Below are positions 8,111 to 12,645 of a stretch of 12,645 nt of DNA, in pieces. This DNA is from Bacteroidota bacterium (lineage in GTDB: Bacteria; Bacteroidota; Bacteroidia; Flavobacteriales; Flavobacteriaceae): the NCBI GenBank assembly GCA_947468985.1, contig CANINJ010000020.1, positions 1-12,645 of the forward strand, written 5' to 3'. Within the stretch, counting starts at the first letter, position 1; every line of letters starts with the position of its first letter. The notes under the pieces were generated by a model. That model saw nothing but the letters and a program-made list of their open reading frames with translations. It searched no databases and was not told where the DNA came from. Both the position numbers and the translations under genes were made by a program.

Positions 8111-8722
8111 TTAGACTTTTTTAAAGCTACAATATATAAAATTTTGTATTGTATCAAAAGGGGTTAAGTGATCTTCAGTGAAGCATTCTATAGCCTGAAA
8201 TTCATTTTGAAATTGCTCCGTTATTGTTTCTTTTGAATATTGTTTTATTTCCAATCCGCTACATTTTAGAGGTCCGTTTTCAGAAAATGTTCCTATTATT
8301 AGATGACCTGAAACTGCATTTTTTACAATTTCAAGGTATTTATCGATTTGTTCTTGTGAGGTTAAGAAATGAAATGCCGCTCTGTCGTGCCAAATATCAT
8401 ATTGTGTTGTTGGTTTGAAATCAGTTATATTTGAGACAATCCAATTGACTTTTTTGGCTTTTTCGCCCAATCGAAGTTGTACTTTTTCAATTGCTTTTTG
8501 AGAAATATCTAAAACGGTTATGTTTTGAAAACCTTCGTCAAGTAGAAAATCTACCAATTTGCTATCGCCACCGCCAATATCTATGATTTTTGCGTTTTTG
8601 TTTGTATTAAATGAATGAATTAAATTTAAAGAGGTTTTGGGAATTTTTTGTGTCCAACTTACTTGGTTTGGATTTTTTGTTTCGTAAACTGTTTCCCAAT
8701 GTTTCTTGATTGAATTTTCCAT
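8111..8722 (-). CDS. Class I SAM-dependent methyltransferase, substrate unknown
   Basis: A soluble protein of 203 residues with a Rossmann-type methyltransferase fold. The SAM-binding motif I is IIDIGGGDSKLVDFL (46-60), the acidic residue after strand 2 is in VLDIS (70-74), and SNITDF (97-102) matches the region that contacts the adenine. Outside the core there is W-x2-V-Y-x8-V-S-W-x3-I-P near the start, HDRAAFHFLT (112-121), GPLKCSGLEI (150-159) and an ending H-L-T-P-F-D-x2-Q-N-F-I-Y-C-S-F. These extra motifs suggest one coherent subfamily, but I cannot name its substrate (small molecule or protein). It lies between pheT (83 nt away) and the divergent tgt gene. A weak promoter-like TACATTTA (minus strand, 8748-8741) is upstream. 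No link to either neighbour's function is evident. Confidence 0.88.
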   Translation of the reverse strand: MENSIKKHWETVYETKNPNQVSWTQKIPKTSLNLIHSFNTNKNAKIIDIGGGDSKLVDFLLDEGFQNITVLDISQKAIEKVQLRLGEKAKKVNWIVSNITDFKPTTQYDIWHDRAAFHFLTSQEQIDKYLEIVKNAVSGHLIIGTFSENGPLKCSGLEIKQYSKETITEQFQNEFQAIECFTEDHLTPFDTIQNFIYCSFKKV

Positions 8723-8820
8723 TTGTATCTATTTTGAATATAAATGTACATAATTTTTATTTTAGATTTTAGGACCGAAAAAGTAAATTTAAAAATAATA
8801 GTGCTTATGAATATGGATTT

Positions 8821-8945
8821 GCGTGAGTGATGGAAGTGGAAATCCTCTCGCGGAACGAAGTGGAGCGGGAGATTGTAGCGGTCAGCACGACCGAGTTTTC
8901 CGAAAGATTCCTTCTTTGCAATAAAGTTCAAAATGAGGGCACGCC
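8821..8945 (+). repeat. Structured, repeat-like intergenic element, copy 1
   Basis: A GC-richer block in an AT-rich intergenic region, with nested inverted repeats. CTCTCGC (8845-8851) can pair with GCGGGAG (8865-8871) through 7 bp including one G-U. CGGTC (8879-8883) pairs perfectly with GACCG (8889-8893). GGGCACGCCC (8938-8945 plus flanks) is a short palindrome next to eight A. Its core AGATTGTAGCGGTCAGCACG (8870-8889) matches 14 of 20 positions of the core found on the minus strand at 12271-12290. An upstream GATGGAAGTGGAAATCC (about 8829-8845) looks like a degenerate half of the same motif. It lies between divergent genes, so it is not a terminator for either. From memory it resembles intergenic elements repeated in Flavobacteriia genomes; that needs a search. 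Confidence 0.5.
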
Positions 8946-9016
8946 CAAAAAAAAGCTATAAATGGTATAAATGTTAATTTATTTGGTATTTCACAACTCA
9001 TAAATCACAATTCTCT

Positions 9017-9024
9017 TATCTTTG
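9017..9024 (+). promoter_or_regulatory. Putative -7 element of the tgt operon promoter
   Basis: TATCTTTG is an exact match to TAnnTTTG and is followed by C as at the rRNA-type promoters further right. It ends 19 nt before the tgt ATG. No TTG lies at the standard -33 distance (TTTG at 8982-8985 is 31 nt away), so the upstream half is weak. The leader contains A-rich GAAAAAAG and no Shine-Dalgarno sequence. Confidence 0.6.
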
Positions 9025-9043
9025 CGGACTGAAAAAAGCCTAT

Positions 9044-10174
9044 ATGAAGTTTGATTTATTAAAGACTGATCCGCAAACGCAAGCCAGAGCGGGAACAATT
9101 ACGACCGATCACGGGGTAATTGAAACGCCAATTTTTATGCCTGTGGGAACCGTTGCGTCTGTAAAAGGCGTGCACCAGAGGGAGTTGAAGGAGGAAATTA
9201 ATCCTGATATTATTCTTGGAAATACGTATCATTTGTATTTGCGTCCACAAACTGAGATTCTTGAAAAAGCGGGTGGATTGCATAAATTTATGAATTGGGA
9301 TCGGAATATTTTGACTGATTCTGGTGGTTATCAAGTGTATTCTCTTTCGGCAAATAGAAAAATTAAGGAAGAAGGAGTGAAATTCAAATCGCATATTGAC
9401 GGTTCGTATCATTTTTTTACGCCTGAAAATGTGATGGAAATTCAACGTACTATTGGTGCCGATATTATTATGGCATTTGATGAATGTACACCTTATCCTT
9501 GTGATTTTCGGTACGCTCAACGTTCGATGCACATGACGCACCGTTGGTTAGACCGTTGTATTAATCATTTGGAAAAAGTGCCAGTGAAATATGGCTACGA
9601 GCAAACATTTTTCCCAATTGTTCAGGGAAGTACGTATAAAGATTTGCGGATGCAATCGGCAGAATATATTGCCAATGCTGGGGCGCAAGGAAATGCAATT
9701 GGTGGACTTTCAGTGGGGGAACCTGCCGAAGAAATGTATGCGATGACGGAAATTGTTACTGCAATTTTGCCGCAAGACAAGCCGAGATATTTGATGGGTG
9801 TGGGAACGCCAATTAATATTTTAGAGAATATTGCACTTGGAATTGATATGTTTGATTGCGTGATGCCAACAAGAAACGCTAGAAATGGAATGTTGTTTAC
9901 AGCAAATGGAACAATAAATATTAAAAACAGAAAATGGGCAGACGATTTTTCGCCTGTTGACGAAATGGGATTGACATTCGTAGATACAGAATATTCAAAA
10001 GCGTATTTGCGCCATCTTTTTTCAGCGAATGAATATCTTGGAAAGCAAATTGCTACGATTCACAATCTTGGTTTTTATATGTGGTTGGTTCGTGAAGCCA
10101 GAAAGCATATCTTAGCGGGAGATTTCAAAGTTTGGAAAGAAATGATGGTTAAAAACATGAGTCAGAGATTGTAA
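9044..10174 (+). CDS. tgt: Queuine/preQ1 tRNA-ribosyltransferase (tRNA-guanine transglycosylase)
   Basis: Cytosolic enzyme that swaps guanine 34 of GUN-anticodon tRNAs (Asp, Asn, His, Tyr) for preQ1 in the queuosine pathway. Its length of 376 residues is normal. Key residues are visible: Asp92 in TDSGGYQVYS (91-100), Asp146 in FDECTPYP, the base-binding GGLSVGE (220-226), and the nucleophile Asp261 in D-C-V-M-P-T-R-N-A-R-N-G (261-272). The C-terminal zinc site of typical bacterial Tgt (Cys302, Cys304, Cys307 and His333 in E. coli numbering) is not intact. By alignment on YSKAYLRHL and TIHNL, the three Cys positions are Gly299, Thr301 and Asp304, while His330 is kept. This is probably a lineage trait, since all catalytic residues are present. 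It is first in an operon with the permease (7-nt gap) and the EamA transporter. ATG 9044 fits the family N-terminus and sits just after the promoter. Confidence 0.97.
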   Translation: MKFDLLKTDPQTQARAGTITTDHGVIETPIFMPVGTVASVKGVHQRELKEEINPDIILGNTYHLYLRPQTEILEKAGGLHKFMNWDRNILTDSGGYQVYSLSANRKIKEEGVKFKSHIDGSYHFFTPENVMEIQRTIGADIIMAFDECTPYPCDFRYAQRSMHMTHRWLDRCINHLEKVPVKYGYEQTFFPIVQGSTYKDLRMQSAEYIANAGAQGNAIGGLSVGEPAEEMYAMTEIVTAILPQDKPRYLMGVGTPINILENIALGIDMFDCVMPTRNARNGMLFTANGTINIKNRKWADDFSPVDEMGLTFVDTEYSKAYLRHLFSANEYLGKQIATIHNLGFYMWLVREARKHILAGDFKVWKEMMVKNMSQRL

Positions 10175-10181
10175 TAGTTTT

Positions 10182-11264
10182 ATGAAAATAATAGACAAAT
10201 ACATATTAAAACGCTATTTGAGTAACTTTTTTGTAATGTTACTGATGTTTATTCCCATTGGAATCATCATTGACGTTTCAGAGAAAGTTGATAAAATGAT
10301 TGAAAACAAAATTCCGTTGTCAGCCATTGCGTTGTATTATTTTCACTTTACAATTTACTTTGCAAACCTCTTATTTCCCATATTTCTATTTCTTTCAATT
10401 ATTTGGTTCACCTCAAAATTGGCGAATAATACAGAAGTAATTGCGATATTAAGTTCTGGAATTTCATTTTCACGATTTATGCGCCCTTATATAATAGGTG
10501 CGTCAATAATTTCTGTTTTAGCATTATTAATGGGAATTTTTTTACTACCAAGAGCGAGTGAAGGCTTTAATAATTTCAGATATACCTATCTCAGAACGGG
10601 CGGCAAAGAAATTATGCGCGACGATTCTGATGTGTTCAGACAAATTAGTAAAGACGAATATATATATGTAGGAAGTTTTAATGATGCCTCAAAAATGGCG
10701 TTCAACTTTTCGTATGAAAAATTCAAAAAAGACGAATTACAATTCAAAATTATTGCCAACAGAATTAAGTGGAATCCAAAAGAGAAAAACTATTCATTAT
10801 TTGAATATTCAAAACGAACAGTAGGGGAGTTTTCAGATAAAATTGAGGTTTCCGAAAAAAAAGACACTATTTTTAATTTCGATTTGGAGGATTTAACACC
10901 CACGGTTTATGTTGCAGAAACACTACCGTTATTGGATTTATATCATTTTATAGATAAAGAAAAAAAGCGTGGTTCTTCAAATATTAGCGTGTATTTAGTG
11001 GTGCTTTACAAAAAATACAGCTTACCAGTTTCCGCATTTATCCTTACTATAATAGCACTTGCCGTATCGTCAATGAAACGCCGAGGCGGAATGGGAATCA
11101 ATTTGGCAATAGGAATTGCAATCGCTTTTTCATTCGTATTTTTCGATAAAATTTTCGGTGCATTAGCAGAAAAATCATCAATAAACCCGATGATTGCCGT
11201 TTGGTTACCCAATATTATCTTCGGAATTTTAGCAATTTACCTTCTTCGAAATGCCAAACGATAA
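10182..11264 (+). CDS. LptF/LptG family lipopolysaccharide export permease
   Basis: Inner-membrane permease of the YjgP/YjgQ (LptF/LptG) family. With the LptB ATPase it extracts lipopolysaccharide from the inner membrane and passes it to the periplasmic Lpt bridge. Its 360 residues match the family's usual size. The topology is typical: three helices (about 15-32, 55-77, 102-122), a periplasmic beta-jellyroll-type domain (about 123-265), then three helices (about 281-297, 304-322, 336-355). The family segment L-A-N-N-T-E-V-I-A-I-L-S-S-G-I-S (80-95), followed by F-x-R-P, is present, as is the basic loop SSMKRRGGMGIN between the fourth and fifth helices. LptF and LptG cannot be told apart from this sequence alone. 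It follows tgt by 7 nt and overlaps the next gene by 14 nt. No functional tie to queuosine is implied; shared transcription is the likely reason for the position. Confidence 0.92.
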   Translation: MKIIDKYILKRYLSNFFVMLLMFIPIGIIIDVSEKVDKMIENKIPLSAIALYYFHFTIYFANLLFPIFLFLSIIWFTSKLANNTEVIAILSSGISFSRFMRPYIIGASIISVLALLMGIFLLPRASEGFNNFRYTYLRTGGKEIMRDDSDVFRQISKDEYIYVGSFNDASKMAFNFSYEKFKKDELQFKIIANRIKWNPKEKNYSLFEYSKRTVGEFSDKIEVSEKKDTIFNFDLEDLTPTVYVAETLPLLDLYHFIDKEKKRGSSNISVYLVVLYKKYSLPVSAFILTIIALAVSSMKRRGGMGINLAIGIAIAFSFVFFDKIFGALAEKSSINPMIAVWLPNIIFGILAIYLLRNAKR

Positions 11265-12135
11265 CCTAAAAAGCTACCTTCATCTTCATTTCATCGTATT
11301 TGTATGGGGGTTTACAGCGGTTTTAGGAAAGCTAATTTCACTCGACGCAATGCCTTTAGTTTGGTACAGGATGTTGCTCGCCGTCGGTTTCATACTACTT
11401 TATATAGGATATAAAAAATTCCCAATGAAAGTGCCGAAAAAAGTCTTAATTGGCTTTTTGTTTGCCGGTTTGGTAATCGCAATTCACTGGTTTACCTTCT
11501 TCAAAGCCATTAAAGTTTCTAATATTTCAGTCACTTTGGCTTGTCTTTCCACGGGTGCTTTTTTCGCCTCATTATTAGAACCACTTTTCTACGGACGCAA
11601 AATAATTTGGTATGAAGTGCTCTTCGGAATCATCGTGTTCCTTGGGCTTTATATCATTTTCAATATAGATGGTCATTTCATAAACGGAATACTATTAGCC
11701 CTTTCTTCTGCGTTTTTATCCGCCTTATTTTCAATGATAAACGGAAAATATGCCAAAGAATACAACCCCACAATTATCTCTTTTTACGAACTTTTAGGAG
11801 GCGTACTTTTTTTCTCTGTCTTCCTGTTTTTTACGGGAAGTTTCACCGAAAAATTCTTTCAAATCTCCAATTCCGATTGGTTTTATCTCATTATTCTCAG
11901 TACATTTTGTACAGCTTATGCCTTTATCGCATCCGTAAAAGTCATGAAATTTCTAAGTCCCTACACGGTAATGCTCACTATAAATCTCGAACCCATTTAC
12001 GGCATTATTTTAGCGGTAATTGTATTCAAAGAAACCGAAAAAATGAGCGTCAATTTCTATATTGGCGCACTCATCATCCTGTCAACTGTAATTCTAAATG
12101 GAGTTTTAAAATACTTCCACAAAACTTCTAAATAG
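11251..12135 (+). CDS. EamA/DMT-superfamily transporter
   Basis: Inner-membrane protein of 294 residues with about ten predicted helices arranged as two EamA repeats, the usual size for a drug/metabolite transporter superfamily exporter. Visible hallmarks are the N-terminal H-F-I-V-F-V-W-G-F-T-A-V-L-G-K (about 13-27), R-M-L-L-A in helix 2, and at the end of the second repeat L-S-P-Y-T-V-M-L-T-I-N-L-E-P-I-Y-G, then F-K-E-T, which matches the L-x-P-V-x-A-x2-x-L-E-P-x-x-G / G-E pattern of the family. The substrate is unknown; relatives export amino acids, nucleosides or amphiphilic metabolites. The ATG lies inside the last codons of the permease gene (14-nt overlap in another frame), which suggests translational coupling. 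No strong terminator follows; the structured element from 12151 on might end transcription. Confidence 0.9.
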   Translation: MPNDNLKSYLHLHFIVFVWGFTAVLGKLISLDAMPLVWYRMLLAVGFILLYIGYKKFPMKVPKKVLIGFLFAGLVIAIHWFTFFKAIKVSNISVTLACLSTGAFFASLLEPLFYGRKIIWYEVLFGIIVFLGLYIIFNIDGHFINGILLALSSAFLSALFSMINGKYAKEYNPTIISFYELLGGVLFFSVFLFFTGSFTEKFFQISNSDWFYLIILSTFCTAYAFIASVKVMKFLSPYTVMLTINLEPIYGIILAVIVFKETEKMSVNFYIGALIILSTVILNGVLKYFHKTSK

Positions 12136-12150
12136 TTTAAATATCTTTTT

Positions 12151-12300
12151 TTCAGCAGCCATTTCCAGCTTTCCGTTTCAAGTCCTCCTTCAAAAAGTTG
12201 TTTTTCTAAGTCAAAAAAGGAGCTTCTTTGGTCGCTCTTTTTCGCTAATAATAACTATCTTTTTTCACTGCGGGCTTTCTTCTGCAATCTGGGCTGAGCC
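12151..12300 (-). repeat. Structured, repeat-like intergenic element, copy 2
   Basis: Read on the minus strand, this block contains two related motifs. AGATTGCAGAAGAAAGCCCG (12290-12271) matches 14 of 20 bases of the core in the element at 8870-8889. GGACTTGAAACGGAAAGCTG (12185-12166) is a looser relative of the same pattern (TTG-x-A-x3-G-AAAGC). The 85 nt between them are A/T-rich and can form a hairpin from CTCCTT and AAGGAG (about 12223-12186). The layout of motif, variable hairpin stretch, motif is the same as in copy 1. It directly follows the EamA gene on the opposite strand. It is either a mobile or repeat-type intergenic sequence or a non-coding RNA or terminator; I cannot decide between these. 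Confidence 0.45.
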
Positions 12301-12328
12301 ATTTCGAATCCCCAGAACCTTTTATTTA

Positions 12329-12348
12329 TTAAGTTCGTCCCGACTTAA
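12329..12348. repeat. Small inverted repeat
   Basis: TTAAGT (12329-12334) and ACTTAA (12343-12348) form a perfect 6-bp palindrome around TCGTCCCG. It is too AU-rich and lacks a T tract, so it is a weak terminator candidate. It may be the edge of the neighbouring repeat-like element or an operator-like site. Confidence 0.35.
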
Positions 12349-12475
12349 ACGCCCTTATATTCTTTATATGGTTAAATAAATTTTCATTTTCCCGAACCCA
12401 ACACCCAATGCCTAGCACTCAACTTCCGAACCTCCAACGACTTACAAATTAAATAAAAAATAACTTTAAAAAAGC

Positions 12476-12506
12476 TTTGTACAAGCGGAATAACGCTCTA
12501 CTTTTG
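12476..12506 (+). promoter_or_regulatory. Probable rRNA operon promoter P1
   Basis: A -33 element TTTG (12476-12479) and a -7 element TACTTTTG (12499-12506) are separated by 19 nt, a good match to the Bacteroidota consensus TTTG / TAnnTTTG. An A-rich tract at 12442-12475 resembles an UP element. The GC-rich initial sequence CACCCG (12507-12512) can pair with CGGGT at 12550-12554. No coding frame follows, which fits a stable-RNA promoter. Confidence 0.75.
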
Positions 12507-12584
12507 CACCCGCATTGAAACAGAGATTGCATATTGATAGACTAAAAAACGGGTTAAAGATTTTACAAAAATAAAATCAAAAAA

Positions 12585-12615
12585 TTTGTGAGAGTTTAAA
12601 AATTAGTTATCTTTG
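12585..12615 (+). promoter_or_regulatory. Probable rRNA operon promoter P2
   Basis: A -33 element TTTG (12585-12588) and a -7 element TATCTTTG (12608-12615) are again separated by exactly 19 nt, placing this promoter 109 nt downstream of P1. A G/C-rich start CCGACCC follows. Tandem, near-consensus promoters ahead of a boxA-like leader are typical of rRNA operons. Confidence 0.78.
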
Positions 12616-12635
12616 CCGACCCTAACGGGAAGCAA

Positions 12636-12645
12636 GTTCTTTAAA
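12636..12645 (+). promoter_or_regulatory. boxA-like antitermination signal at the start of an rRNA leader
   Basis: GTTCTTTAAA matches the core of bacterial boxA (E. coli rrn: TGCTCTTTAACA), the Nus-factor antitermination site in rRNA leaders. It lies 20 nt after the P2 -7 element and runs into the window edge. The 16S gene itself is not in the window, so the link is inferred. Confidence 0.65.

Larger units (their letters stand above)
8723..9043. other. Divergent intergenic region between methyltransferase and tgt
   Basis: This 321-nt stretch has no credible gene. The left 95 nt is AT-rich and probably holds the weak methyltransferase promoter. The middle (8821-8945) is a markedly GC-richer structured element, described separately. 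The right end holds the tgt promoter. Confidence 0.7.
12136..12645. other. Gene-free region: repeat-like element plus probable rRNA operon control region
   Basis: These 510 nt carry no credible protein gene. From left to right they hold a structured repeat-like element on the minus strand (12151-12300), a small inverted repeat (12329-12348), a C/A-rich, G-poor tract (about 12391-12441), an A-rich upstream tract (12442-12475), two tandem promoters and a boxA-like end. The right part is interpreted as control DNA for a 16S-23S-5S operon starting beyond the window. Confidence 0.75.

Noticed and set aside
8659..8931. A 90-codon minus-strand open frame upstream of the methyltransferase
   Set aside because: It runs through the structured repeat-like element and into the methyltransferase gene in another frame, has a low-complexity basic composition and no family motifs, so it is probably chance.
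8938..8955. GGGCACGCCC followed by eight A as a terminator
   Set aside because: On the plus strand an A tract follows instead of T, and on the minus strand the T tract precedes the palindrome; no gene ends here.
9059..9541. A 160-codon minus-strand frame inside tgt
   Set aside because: It is antisense to a clearly conserved gene, with a composition typical of the complementary strand and no upstream promoter.
12136..12645. tRNA gene or start of the 16S rRNA gene inside the right intergenic region
   Set aside because: No cloverleaf with a T-arm GTTCNANNC and matching acceptor stem was found, and no conserved 16S 5' sequence appears before the window ends.
1..12645. CRISPR array, transposon, phage or defence island
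   Set aside because: No regularly spaced direct repeats, transposase or integrase motifs, terminal inverted repeats or defence-type proteins are visible, and gene content and composition look chromosomal throughout.

Overview
The window looks like a chromosomal piece of a Flavobacterium-like member of the Bacteroidota. The DNA is AT-rich. Putative promoters carry the Bacteroidota-type -7 element TAnnTTTG, and leaders are short and A-rich without Shine-Dalgarno sequences. All recognisable proteins are of Flavobacteriia type. The assignment is inferred from these traits and not from a database search.

Layout, left to right. (1) nt 1-1088, + strand: the 3' part of a dicarboxylate/amino acid:cation symporter gene cut by the window edge. 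(2) nt 1160-5474, - strand: a compact three-gene operon. It is transcribed in the order secreted PIG-L (LmbE-like) deacetylase with a C-terminal glutamine-amidotransferase-like domain, a 33-residue single-span membrane peptide (nt 2870-2971), then an SSS-family Na+/solute symporter with a long soluble coiled-coil insertion. Gaps are 7 and 3 nt. (3) nt 5604-8027, - strand: pheT, without pheS beside it, with its own promoter and a clear intrinsic terminator. (4) nt 8111-8722, - strand: a small class I SAM-dependent methyltransferase of unknown substrate. (5) nt 8723-9043: a divergent intergenic region with a structured repeat-like element and the tgt promoter. (6) nt 9044-12135, + strand: tgt, an LptF/LptG-type permease and an EamA-type transporter, with a 7-nt gap and then a 14-nt overlap, so probably one operon. 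(7) nt 12136-12645: a gene-free region with a second repeat-like element on the - strand, two promoter-like sequences with the same 19-nt spacer, and a boxA-like sequence at the last bases. This is very probably the promoter and leader region of an rRNA operon whose 16S gene begins just past the window.

Most of the window is housekeeping. pheT charges tRNA-Phe, Tgt modifies the tRNA wobble base, and the LptF/G protein helps export lipopolysaccharide. The less ordinary part is the deacetylase / micropeptide / symporter cassette. Its arrangement suggests extracytoplasmic deacetylation of a substrate followed by Na+-driven uptake, with the micropeptide as a possible symporter subunit. I found no CRISPR array, transposase, phage gene or defence system. 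No tRNA or rRNA gene body lies inside the window.
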